Below, in pieces: positions 35,072 to 43,866 of a DNA stretch of 64,000 nt. The DNA comes from JAJZIH01 sp021785265. Lineage in GTDB: Bacteria > Pseudomonadota > Gammaproteobacteria > JAKAQQ01. Position 1 is the first letter of the stretch; each line of letters starts with the position of its first letter. The position numbers and the translations under genes were made by a program. The DNA is taken from contig DAHWSH010000012.1 in NCBI GenBank assembly GCA_027338645.1, positions 1-64,000 of the forward strand. Direction: 5' to 3'. The notes beneath the pieces were generated by a model that saw only the letters and a list, made by a program, of their open reading frames with translations, did not search any database and was not told where the DNA came from.

Positions 35072-36847
35072 ATGCGCGACCATTCCTGCGGCCTGATCCC
35101 GGAGACGGCTTCCGGCCATGAAATCTGGCTGGCCGGATGGGTTCACCACCGGCGTGACCATGGCGGTGTCCTTTTCGTAGATCTCCGGGATGCGACGGGC
35201 CTGGTCCAGCTGGTTTTTTCACCCGAGGATCCGGCTCTCTTCGCGAATGCCGAGCGACTCCGCGCGGAATACGTCATCCGGGTCAGGGGAAAAGTCGCCG
35301 CCCGTCCCCCAGGAACCGAAAACCCGGAACTCACCACGGGTGGAATCGAGATCCGGGTGCAGGAGCTTCTAATCCTGAACCCGGCCGAACCCCTGCCTTT
35401 CTCCCTGGATGAAACCGACACGAGCGAGGAGATCCGTCTCCGTTACCGGTACCTCGACCTGCGCCGGCCGGAGTTGCAGGGCCGCCTGCGGATGCGGGCA
35501 CGGATTGCCCGGGAACTCCGGAATTGGTTGGATTCGGCGGGTTTCCTCGAGGTTGAGACCCCGGTTCTCACCCGCGCGACGCCGGAGGGGGCCCGAGATT
35601 ATCTGGTGCCCAGCCGGACCCAGCCGGGCCACTTTTTTGCTCTGCCCCAGTCGCCTCAGCTGTTCAAGCAGATCCTCATGATTGGGGGGCTGGACCGGTA
35701 CTACCAGATTGTCCGGTGCTTTCGGGACGAGGATCTTCGGGCGGACCGCCAGCCCGAGTTTACCCAGCTCGACATCGAAACCTCTTTCCTCGATGAGACT
35801 GCCATCCGTAATCTCATGGAAGCGATGGTCCGGCATCTGTTCCGGGTGGTGCTCGACGTGGAACTCCCGGATCCCTTTCCCCACCTGACCTATGCCGAAG
35901 CACTTGGACGTTACGGTTCCGACAAGCCGGACTTGCGCAATCCGCTGGAACTGACCGAACTCTCGGATCTGGCGCGCGATCTGGACTTCCGGGTGTTCCG
36001 CGAGCCGGCCCGGGCTCCGGGTGGTCGGGTGGCGGTCCTGCGTCTGCCGGAGGGAGAACGGGTCACCCGCAGCCAGATCGACCAGCTGACCGAGTTCGTG
36101 AAAACCCGGGGCGCCTCCGGTCTCGCCTGGATCCGGGTCGTGGATCCCGAATCCGGCGCAGCCGGGTTGAGTTCCCCGATCGTGAAATTCCTGAGTCCCG
36201 ATTTCATTGACGGGCTGAAGGCCCGGACGGGCATCCGGCCCGGCGACCTCCTATTTTTCGGTGCCGGTGACCAAGCCACGGTCAATGAGACCTTGTCCCA
36301 TCTGAGGATCCGGCTCGGCCAGGATCTGGGTCTCCTCCGTCAGGGCTATGAAGTTCTCTGGGTGACTGACTTTCCGATGTTTGAGTGGGACCCTGTGGAA
36401 AAGCGCTGGCAGGCTCTCCACCATCCCTTCACGGCTCCCCGCGACGCCGATCGCCCCCGGCTGGCCACCGATCCCGGCACTGTGTTGTCCCGAGCCTATG
36501 ATCTGGTGCTCAACGGTTACGAGGTCGGGGGTGGGTCGATCCGGATCCATGAGCCGGAACTCCAGCGGCAGGTCTTGGAACTCCTCGGGATGAGTCGTGA
36601 GGAGATGCAGGAGAAATTCGGGTTCCTGCTCGACGCGTTGGGGTGGGGAGCCCCGCCGCATGGCGGCATGGCCTTTGGCCTGGATCGCCTCGTCATGCTC
36701 ATGACCGGAGCCGCCAACATCCGGGAAGTGATCGCCTTCCCCAAGACGCAGTCGGCAAGTGATCCCTTGACCGGGGCGCCCGGCACCGTGACCGAGCTCC
36801 AGCTCCGCGAACTGGGCATCACCCTGCGGAAGCCGGTCCGATCGTAA
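35072..36847 (+). CDS. aspS: Aspartyl-tRNA synthetase
   Basis: The 591-residue bacterial-type class II synthetase starts at ATG 35072 (MRDHSCGLIPETASGHEIWL). It has an N-terminal OB anticodon-binding domain (WVHHRRDHGGVLFVDLRDATG), motif 2 (YQIVRCFRDEDLRADRQPEF), the bacterial GAD insertion (about 285-420) and motif 3 (GGMAFGLDRLVML). The frame is open further upstream, but that part is not conserved and includes the promoter. Confidence 0.96.
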   Translation: MRDHSCGLIPETASGHEIWLAGWVHHRRDHGGVLFVDLRDATGLVQLVFSPEDPALFANAERLRAEYVIRVRGKVAARPPGTENPELTTGGIEIRVQELLILNPAEPLPFSLDETDTSEEIRLRYRYLDLRRPELQGRLRMRARIARELRNWLDSAGFLEVETPVLTRATPEGARDYLVPSRTQPGHFFALPQSPQLFKQILMIGGLDRYYQIVRCFRDEDLRADRQPEFTQLDIETSFLDETAIRNLMEAMVRHLFRVVLDVELPDPFPHLTYAEALGRYGSDKPDLRNPLELTELSDLARDLDFRVFREPARAPGGRVAVLRLPEGERVTRSQIDQLTEFVKTRGASGLAWIRVVDPESGAAGLSSPIVKFLSPDFIDGLKARTGIRPGDLLFFGAGDQATVNETLSHLRIRLGQDLGLLRQGYEVLWVTDFPMFEWDPVEKRWQALHHPFTAPRDADRPRLATDPGTVLSRAYDLVLNGYEVGGGSIRIHEPELQRQVLELLGMSREEMQEKFGFLLDALGWGAPPHGGMAFGLDRLVMLMTGAANIREVIAFPKTQSASDPLTGAPGTVTELQLRELGITLRKPVRS

Positions 36848-36909
36848 AGGGAGGGGCGGATCTCGGGTAAAATGAGCTTGACCCGAACCTCCTGACCCCG
36901 AATCCCCCG

Positions 36910-37473
36910 ATGCCTACCACCCAGTCGGAACCTCTTGCGATCGGAACTCCCTTGCCGCTCTTCCGGCTCCAGGATCCTACACGGGGAGTGGATTACACGA
37001 GTGCTGACCTGCCAGAGGCAGGGGGGCTCCTCGTCATGGTGATTTGTAACCACTGCCCCTATGTCGTCCATCTCCGTTCTGCGCTCGCACCCTTTGCGGA
37101 GCGGTATGCGACCCGGGGCATCGTCTCCTTGGCCGTGAGCGCCAATGATCCTGAGGCCTATCCCGAAGATGCCCCACCGCGGCTGGCTGCTGTGGCCCAG
37201 GAACTGGGTTTCGGGTTTCCTTACCTTTATGACGAGACCCAGGCTTTTGCCCGGGCGCTCCAGGCGGCCTGCACGCCCGAGTTCTACCTGTTTGATGGGG
37301 ACCGGCACCTTTACTACCGGGGCCGATTTGATGGTTCGACCCCCGGCAACGGCAAGCCGGTCACGGGTGAAGATCTTATGGGGGCGATCGAGTCGCTGCT
37401 CCAGGGGGCACCGCCGCCCACCCGCCAGCATCCGGCGATCGGTTGCAGCATCAAGTGGCGGACAGAGGACTGA
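36910..37473 (+). CDS. Thioredoxin-fold (redoxin) protein
   Basis: The 187-residue peroxiredoxin/AhpC-TSA-like thioredoxin family protein has an active-site segment reading MVICNHCPYVVHLR near residue 45, a CxxC-like pair (CNHC) typical of the 'thioredoxin family protein' group. No signal peptide is visible, so it should be cytoplasmic. The C-terminal GRFDGSTPGNGKPVTGEDL is also typical. A TAAAAT at 36868-36873 could serve as a -10 box. The physiological substrate is unknown. Confidence 0.83.
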   Translation: MPTTQSEPLAIGTPLPLFRLQDPTRGVDYTSADLPEAGGLLVMVICNHCPYVVHLRSALAPFAERYATRGIVSLAVSANDPEAYPEDAPPRLAAVAQELGFGFPYLYDETQAFARALQAACTPEFYLFDGDRHLYYRGRFDGSTPGNGKPVTGEDLMGAIESLLQGAPPPTRQHPAIGCSIKWRTED

Positions 37474-37506
37474 GCCCGTGAATCCGGTTCCGACCACACG
37501 GGTCTG

Positions 37507-37860
37507 ATGGGCCGATCCATGAAACCCACGGTTCCCCGTTCCCTCTACCGGGTCTCGTTCCTCCACCAGGGAAAGATCTACGAGGTCTTCGTGCGGCAGG
37601 TCAGCGACCAGGGTTTGTGGGGCTTTGTCAGTCTCGAAGACTTCGTCTTCGGCCAGAAGACCGAGCGGGTCATCGATCCCGGCGAGGAACGGCTGCGGGA
37701 CGAGTTCTCGGGCGTGCGTCGGGCCCTGATTCCCCTGCATGCGATCTTCCGTATCGATGAAGTCTCGGAGGAAGGCACGGCCCGCATCATCCCCTCCGAG
37801 GGCAGTAACGTGACTCCCCTGCCGTTCGTCTACCCGGCCGGACGGGAACCCAAAAAATAA
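37507..37860 (+). CDS. DUF1820 family protein
   Basis: The 117-residue protein from ATG 37507 (an internal ATG at 37519 is the alternative start) matches the DUF1820 pattern by eye: YRVSFLHQGKIYEVFVRQV, GFVSLEDFVFG and RRALIPLHAIFRIDEV. No membrane segment or catalytic motif is visible. The family is conserved in gammaproteobacteria without a known function. Confidence 0.8.
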   Translation: MGRSMKPTVPRSLYRVSFLHQGKIYEVFVRQVSDQGLWGFVSLEDFVFGQKTERVIDPGEERLRDEFSGVRRALIPLHAIFRIDEVSEEGTARIIPSEGSNVTPLPFVYPAGREPKK

Positions 37861-38185
37861 GAATGCCGTCTCTTGGGGGTGGCACTATAGCGCACGATGT
37901 GTCGCAACCAGGAGCCGGACCTATGGGTTCTGAATTGAGAGGGCGCGTGGATGCCGACATTGCTACAAGGTCGGCCGGTCAAACCGGATAGGCGTCGACT
38001 TGCCAGGAGTTCCAGGCCTGTGAGGTTGCTATGAGGATCTGAGAGATAGGTTCCTCAAGGGCGTGCGCATACCACCGACTTGCTTGACAAGTCTCTCGGG
38101 GGGGGTAGTCTTGAACGAGAGCCGGGTAGTTCAGTCCGATGGATTGAGGATCGTGGATCGTGGGAAACGCGAAGGAGATCGTTCG
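37861..38185. other. Intergenic region with candidate promoter
   Basis: About 325 bp between the DUF1820 gene and a secreted orphan. Apart from the promoter-like sequence at 38084-38111 nothing is recognised. Confidence 0.4.
38084..38111 (+). promoter_or_regulatory. Candidate promoter of secreted orphan gene
   Basis: Perfect TTGACA (38084-38089), 16 bp spacer ending in a run of G, then TAGTCT (38106-38111). The predicted leader to the ATG at 38186 is about 70 nt. Confidence 0.5.
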
Positions 38186-38701
38186 ATGAAAAGCAAGAGA
38201 CACCATAATCGCTATCTTTGCTTGATGGAAAAGCCGGGCAGTTGGATTGTCCTCGTGCTGCTTTGCTTGTCATCAATAACCGTGAGTTTCGCCCAGCCGC
38301 CTAAGGGCTTCTTATTTCCCGGGGTGCTACCCGGTTTCGGGTCGTCAGCCCCACAAGCACGGAATGTCAGCCGGGATCCAAGGTTTGCGGTATATGAGTG
38401 GATGGTTGAAGGCGAGAGGATTTTTCAGATCAATAGTTCCACAGGCGAGCTTTTGGATGTCGTGACTGTGACGCCGGATGGGTACAGTCCGACATTGGGG
38501 TTTTCCATGTCGAGCCCCTTTCATGCGCCCAACAGCGTGCAACCCATGGCTGGTGGAGGAGCCCAATGCCCGTGCTCCACTGGGGTTCCTGCTTCAGGAC
38601 CTTGGGGTGAGATTATCGGTGTTTTTGGGGCAGGGGGAGTCTTACTGGATGTCGTTGTCGTCTGTAGTAGCAAGGATTCCTGCACGATCCATGGACAATA
38701 A
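38186..38701 (+). CDS. Secreted protein of unknown function
   Basis: The 171-residue protein starts at ATG 38186 after AAGGAGA at a good distance. A long positively charged N-terminus is followed by a hydrophobic signal segment (WIVLVLLCLSSITVSFA) and likely cleavage before QPPKG. The mature part contains clustered Cys residues near its C-terminus (CPCSTG and VVCSSKDSCTIHG), suggesting disulfides in the periplasm or outside. No family is recognised. Confidence 0.6.
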   Translation: MKSKRHHNRYLCLMEKPGSWIVLVLLCLSSITVSFAQPPKGFLFPGVLPGFGSSAPQARNVSRDPRFAVYEWMVEGERIFQINSSTGELLDVVTVTPDGYSPTLGFSMSSPFHAPNSVQPMAGGGAQCPCSTGVPASGPWGEIIGVFGAGGVLLDVVVVCSSKDSCTIHGQ

Positions 38702-38915
38702 CGGTGCCTGTATTTGTGCGCCCATAAATGTTATGGTCTGCTACCGCGAGTAGCTAGGATGAAGTAATTCCCGGTCGACCCGTATGTCCTTTACCCGGAG
38801 GTTTTCTTGGGGAAGGGGGTGTACGGGTCCTCCGTCATGACCGCCGTCGGCGGGAAATGATGGTACTGTTACGTAGTCCGAATCGAGCAGACTGGGGAGT
38901 CTGGAGGAGAAGGCC

Positions 38916-39635
38916 ATGAAGGGTTTGAGGCAAGTCGGATTTGGGATCGGGAAGGGATGGAAGGTCCGGGGCGGAGTCCTCGGGGTCGTATTGTGCGTGA
39001 TGGCGACGGGATGGTCGGTGGGGGTGTGGGGTCGGGCGATGGTCTCTCCGCCGGTGGGACAGCGATCGGTATCCCGTAAGCCGGGACGGTCATCCGGGGT
39101 TACGGAGTTCCCGCAGTGGCGGACGACCAAGCTTCACCGCATTCTGGTCGTGGGGCACCGGATCCAGATTCCGCAGCCGGTCGTGTTCGAGATCATCAAG
39201 GCCGCGCTCCAGCGGACCTGGTCGACCTCGCCCCGGGATGGGAACCAGATCGTCTGTCAGTTTCACTACCCGGTGGGTTCCCATATCCAGGACCGGGCGG
39301 TACTGTTCTGTCAGACCAACAACGAGCATTTCCAGTTCCAGGAAAGGCATTTCTTCATGAACATCAATGGACAGCCTGGTGTGCCGCCAACGATCCGGGG
39401 TCCGCTGGAGTTTCAGGAGTTCGAGACGGACCAGATGCATCTGGTGGATCCAAACCGGTTACGGCGTCTCTTGGCGAAATTGCCGCCGGCAGGTGGGCGA
39501 TATGAATTCGAGGTGATGAAGCACGGGCATCCGGAGTCGGAGTGGTTCATGAACCGGGGTCGACTGGTCAAGCTGATCTCCTTCCGTAAGAAGCCTAAGG
39601 CGAAAGTGAACCTCCGGTCGAAACCCAGCGAGTAA
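38916..39635 (+). CDS. Exported protein of unknown function
   Basis: The 239-residue protein starts at ATG 38916 with a strong GGAGGAGAAG before it. The N-terminus has an arginine/lysine-rich segment and a hydrophobic helix (GGVLGVVLCVMATGWSVGVWG), a signal peptide or anchor. The rest is soluble and basic at the C-terminus, with segments such as LFCQTNNEHFQFQERHFFM. I recognise no family. Together with the preceding orphan it forms a small accessory-looking patch before purL. Confidence 0.65.
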   Translation: MKGLRQVGFGIGKGWKVRGGVLGVVLCVMATGWSVGVWGRAMVSPPVGQRSVSRKPGRSSGVTEFPQWRTTKLHRILVVGHRIQIPQPVVFEIIKAALQRTWSTSPRDGNQIVCQFHYPVGSHIQDRAVLFCQTNNEHFQFQERHFFMNINGQPGVPPTIRGPLEFQEFETDQMHLVDPNRLRRLLAKLPPAGGRYEFEVMKHGHPESEWFMNRGRLVKLISFRKKPKAKVNLRSKPSE

Positions 39636-39861
39636 ATTCGGCAGAAGGCCTGACCGGAGCCCGCCCTGATTGGTCCGCGAAAAACTGGACCCCGCAGCCG
39701 GTTTCCTGAGACGGATCCGGATCACGGGGGGGCTGGTTCATGGCGGGCTGGGTGTCATCGATAGTGAGGCGTTGCAGCTCACGAGGAATCGATAGAGGAA
39801 CCGGGGGACCGGATCCCCCGCGTGGAGCAGGGAGGTGGGAACCGCAGGTTGGGGGCCGCGC

Positions 39862-39867
39862 TATAAT
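39862..39867 (+). promoter_or_regulatory. Candidate -10 box of purL
   Basis: Perfect TATAAT 39 nt upstream of the TTG start; no good -35 at the right spacing. Confidence 0.35.
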
Positions 39868-39905
39868 TTCTGGGATCGCCGTTTGGGCCAACCCTCGGAA
39901 GTCCG

Positions 39906-42900
39906 TTGCGCACTTATCTGGGAGGTTCCGCTCTTTCCTCTTTCCGGCTGAGAAAGATCGAGGAACGATGGGCCCCGACTGAAGCCCGGCTCACAGATGC
40001 CCGTTTTCTCTACCTGGTCGAGAAAGCGGGTCCAGAGGGCATCTACGAAGAGCGCTTGCGCTCGCTTTTGGGGGGTGCACAGAACGTTCCGGGGATTCTC
40101 CCCGATGCATCGCGTGATCTCGTGATCGTGCCCCGCCTAGGAACGGTATCACCCTGGTCCTCCAAGGCCACGGATATCCTGGAACGGACCGGACTGACTG
40201 GCTTCGGCCGGATCGAACGGGGAGTGATCTACCGGACCCGGGATCCCCTCTCTGCGACGGAGCGGGAGCTTCTGGCCCGTCAGATCGTCGATCCCCTGAC
40301 CGAAAGCGTGCTTCCCACGCTCGCGGATGCCCGACGGGTTTTCGAGTCCCCCGCTCCCCGTATCCTGGATGTGATTCCACTGCTTGCGGAGGGATCCCGG
40401 GCTCTCGAGCAGGCTGACCGGAAACTCGGTCTCGGACTCGACGGGCGTGATCGGGCCCATCTTCTGGCCGTCTACCGGAGCCTGGGACGGGATCCCACGG
40501 ATGCGGAACTCATGATGTGGGCACAGATCCACTCGGAACATTGTCGGCATCACATCTTCAATTCACCGCTCGAGGCGGACGGAGCGCGCTTGGAGCGGAC
40601 ACTTTTTGAGTCGATCGGCGAGACCTACCGGAGCCATCATGGCCCCGTGCTCTTGGCCTACCGCGACAACGCGGCCGTGATCGAAGGAGGAAGTACCCAC
40701 CGGATCGGTGCCGGTTTTGCCGATCGTGTCTACCGCCTGCACCGGGAGCAGGTCCATGGGGTAATCAAGGTCGAGACCCACAACCATCCCACGGCGATTG
40801 CGCCTTTCCCGGGTGCAGCGACCGGCAACGGAGGGGAGATCCGCGACGAGGCGGCAACCGGCCGGGGAGCCCGACCACGGGCTGGACTGTGTGGATTTTC
40901 GGTCTCCGACCTGCATATTCCAGGACTCGCCCGTCCGTGGGAAAAAAAGGCCCCGATCCACGTTCCGGGCATGGCCAGTGCCCTTGAAATCATGCGCGAT
41001 GGGCCGGTTGGCGCAGCGTCTTATAACAACGAGTTCGGCCGGCCCAATCTGGCCGGCTATTTCCGGAGTTTCGAGTCGGTGGCCGAACCGGACTCTGCCT
41101 CCGGGGTGACTTATGGTTATGCCAAGCCGGTCATGCTGGCCGGAGGAATCGGTTCCTTGCGGGGACAGGCCTGGCGCAAGCGTCCACTTGCGCCCGGGCT
41201 CGCGATCATCGTGCTCGGGGGTCCAGGCTTCCTCATCGGTCTTGGGGGAGGCACCCAGTCCTCGCGAACCGGGGGAGTCGCGGATGGTCTCGACTGGGCG
41301 TCGGTGCAGCGGGGGAACCCCGAGATGGAGCGACGGACCCAGGAGGTGATCGACCGGCTGGTTGCACTCGGTCCCGACAACCCCGTGGTCGCGATCCACG
41401 ACGTGGGTGCCGGCGGATTGGCTAATGCCGTGCCGGAGTTGGTATGGTCCGGCCGGGTCGGTGCGGTGATTGATCTCCAATCCATTCCCCGTGGAGATTC
41501 GAGCCTGTCGCCTTTGGAACTCTGGTGCAACGAATCGCAGGAACGTTATGTGCTCGCCCTGCGGCCGGAGGGTCTTGCCACGCTCGAGGGGATCGCGGCG
41601 CGCGAGCGCTGCCCCTGGGCCTCAATCGGGGAGACGACGGCACGGCCCCGCCTGGTCGTGCGAGACCGCACCCGATCCGATATCCCGATCGATCTTGATC
41701 TCGCCTTGCTGTTCCGGGGAAGCCGCCGGAGACGGCGGAAGATTGTGGTGCCCCCCCTGGGCCAGAAGACCTCGGATGGCCTGGTTTGGACGATTTCGAC
41801 CGAGGCCCTTCTTCGGGAGGTGCTCAAGGCACCGACCGTGGCTGACAAAAGTTTTCTGGTCACGATCGCCGACCGGACGGTCGGCGGTCTTTCGGTGCGC
41901 GATCCGATGGTCGGTCCCTTTCAGGTTCCCGTGGCGGACGTCGCGGTTGTGGCCCGCGATTTCGAAGGCTTTGAAGGGGATGCCTTCGCCTTGGGCGAAC
42001 GTGCCCCGGTGGCGCTCATCGATCCCCGGGCATCCGCCCGGCTGGCCTTGGCCGAAGCGCTCACCAATCTCATGGCGGCGCCAGTTTCAGGGACCCACGA
42101 TGTGGCGCTCTCGGCGAACTGGATGGCTGCCGCGGGAGAGGCTCGCGAGGAGGGCGCGCTTTACGCCGCCGTGGAAGCCTTGTCGGAGTGTGCCCAGGCC
42201 CTTTCGATCCCCATTCCCGTGGGCAAGGATTCACTTTCGATGCGGGTCCGACTGCGGGAAGACCCGAAGAGCGAGATCCGTGCACCTGTCACCGTGGTGG
42301 TGTCGGCCTTTGGCCGACTCGCCGATGTCCGCCGGACATTCACCCCGGTGTTCGATCCCGAAAAGGCACCCGTTCTCCTCCTGGTCGAGTTGAGCCGCCG
42401 GAAAGGACGACTGGGCGGAAGCACGGCGGCCCAGGTGATGGGCCAGCTCGGAACTGCGGCACCGGATCTCGAGGACCCACAGGTACTCCTCCGGTTCTGG
42501 AAGCTTCTCGATTCGCTCCGGGAACGGGGATGGATCCGCGCTTACCATGACCGGTCGGATGGCGGTGCCTGGGTTGCGGCTCTCGAGATGGCTTTTGCGA
42601 GCCGGGCCGGGCTTGACTTTGAGATCGCACTCGAAGGCGAGTCCCTCAACCGCTTCCTGCTCGATGAGGGACCGGGGGCGGTCCTTGCGGTGGATTCCGA
42701 ACGGGCCAGGGATGCCCAGGCGCTTTTGGAAGCGGGCGGATTTTCAGGTCAAGTCCATCAACTGGCCAAAACCGGCACGGCGGACCGGATCTATATCCAA
42801 ACAGGTTCCCGGATCCTCTTTGATGCCAGCCGCTCCGAGCTGCGGCGAATCTGGTCCGAAACCACCCATGCCCTCAAGCGACTGCGGGACGAGCCGGAGT

Positions 42901-43784
42901 TGGCCGACCAGGAGGAACTCGCGCGGGGCGATCCGGGCCGTTATCGTCTGTGGGCCTCACCGGCACCGGTCCGAAAAGCGTTTCGCCTCTCCCGCTCGGG
43001 CCGGCCCCGGGTTGCCATTCTGCGTGAGCAGGGCGTGAACGGTCAGCTCGAGATGGCGGCTGCATTCATGGCGGCGGGCTTCCGGGCCTCAGACGTTCAC
43101 ATGAGTGATCTCGCCTCCGGCGATGAGACGCTCGAATCCTACGATGTCGTGGCGGTCTGCGGTGGCTTTTCCTACGGAGATGTTCTGGGTGCCGGGGCGG
43201 GTTGGGCGCAGGCCATCCGCAATGATCCTCGGCTGCGCCAGGGGTTTCGGGCATTCTTCGCCCGTCCCGGTACCCTGGCCCTCGGAATCTGCAATGGCTG
43301 CCAGATGCTGGCCGGACTCCGCGATCTTATTCCGGGTGCTGAAGACTGGCCCGAGTTCAGACCGAACCGTTCCGAACAGTTCGAAGCCCGCCTCGCCATG
43401 GTCCGGGTGGGTTCCGGACCGTCTCCCTGGCTCAGTGGGCTCTCGGGTGGGGAGTGGCCGATCGTCGTGTCCCACGGTGAGGGACGAGCGGAGTTTGCGC
43501 CCGGCAATCTCGACCATCTGCGGGCCCGGGGTGGAATTGCGCTCGAGTACCTGTCCGGGCGGGGAGAGCCGACCGAAGACTATCCTGCGAACCCGAATGG
43601 TTCCCCTGGCGGGGCCACCGCGTTCACGAACGGGGATGGCCGGATCTTGATCGCCATGCCGCATTTCGAACGGTCGTTCCGGACGATCCAGCTCTCGTGG
43701 CACCCCGACGATTGGGGAGAGACCTCCCCGTGGTTGGTCCTGTTCGACAATGCCCGTCGTTTTGTGCTGGGCGGCCGGCATTGA
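39906..43784 (+). CDS. purL: Phosphoribosylformylglycinamidine synthase (single-chain)
   Basis: The 1292-residue large-type FGAM synthase of de novo purine synthesis starts at TTG 39906; the N-terminus LRTYLGGSALSSFRLRKIEE aligns with known PurL starts, which supports this codon. After the N-terminal domain come a linker and two PurM-like halves (HSEHCRHHIFNSPL, TGNGGEIRDEAATGRGARP, PVGKDSLSMRVRL). The C-terminal class I glutaminase begins RVAILREQGVNGQLEMA, has catalytic Cys in GICNGCQMLAGL, and ends with the His/Glu segment LSWHPDDWGE. Confidence 0.96.
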   Translation: MRTYLGGSALSSFRLRKIEERWAPTEARLTDARFLYLVEKAGPEGIYEERLRSLLGGAQNVPGILPDASRDLVIVPRLGTVSPWSSKATDILERTGLTGFGRIERGVIYRTRDPLSATERELLARQIVDPLTESVLPTLADARRVFESPAPRILDVIPLLAEGSRALEQADRKLGLGLDGRDRAHLLAVYRSLGRDPTDAELMMWAQIHSEHCRHHIFNSPLEADGARLERTLFESIGETYRSHHGPVLLAYRDNAAVIEGGSTHRIGAGFADRVYRLHREQVHGVIKVETHNHPTAIAPFPGAATGNGGEIRDEAATGRGARPRAGLCGFSVSDLHIPGLARPWEKKAPIHVPGMASALEIMRDGPVGAASYNNEFGRPNLAGYFRSFESVAEPDSASGVTYGYAKPVMLAGGIGSLRGQAWRKRPLAPGLAIIVLGGPGFLIGLGGGTQSSRTGGVADGLDWASVQRGNPEMERRTQEVIDRLVALGPDNPVVAIHDVGAGGLANAVPELVWSGRVGAVIDLQSIPRGDSSLSPLELWCNESQERYVLALRPEGLATLEGIAARERCPWASIGETTARPRLVVRDRTRSDIPIDLDLALLFRGSRRRRRKIVVPPLGQKTSDGLVWTISTEALLREVLKAPTVADKSFLVTIADRTVGGLSVRDPMVGPFQVPVADVAVVARDFEGFEGDAFALGERAPVALIDPRASARLALAEALTNLMAAPVSGTHDVALSANWMAAAGEAREEGALYAAVEALSECAQALSIPIPVGKDSLSMRVRLREDPKSEIRAPVTVVVSAFGRLADVRRTFTPVFDPEKAPVLLLVELSRRKGRLGGSTAAQVMGQLGTAAPDLEDPQVLLRFWKLLDSLRERGWIRAYHDRSDGGAWVAALEMAFASRAGLDFEIALEGESLNRFLLDEGPGAVLAVDSERARDAQALLEAGGFSGQVHQLAKTGTADRIYIQTGSRILFDASRSELRRIWSETTHALKRLRDEPELADQEELARGDPGRYRLWASPAPVRKAFRLSRSGRPRVAILREQGVNGQLEMAAAFMAAGFRASDVHMSDLASGDETLESYDVVAVCGGFSYGDVLGAGAGWAQAIRNDPRLRQGFRAFFARPGTLALGICNGCQMLAGLRDLIPGAEDWPEFRPNRSEQFEARLAMVRVGSGPSPWLSGLSGGEWPIVVSHGEGRAEFAPGNLDHLRARGGIALEYLSGRGEPTEDYPANPNGSPGGATAFTNGDGRILIAMPHFERSFRTIQLSWHPDDWGETSPWLVLFDNARRFVLGGRH

Positions 43785-43866
43785 AGCGGAACGAGAAACA
43801 GCGGCGGTAGAATGACGCCGGAGACCCCAGTCCCTTCCTGACGCACTGTCCCGGGAGATTTTTCTC

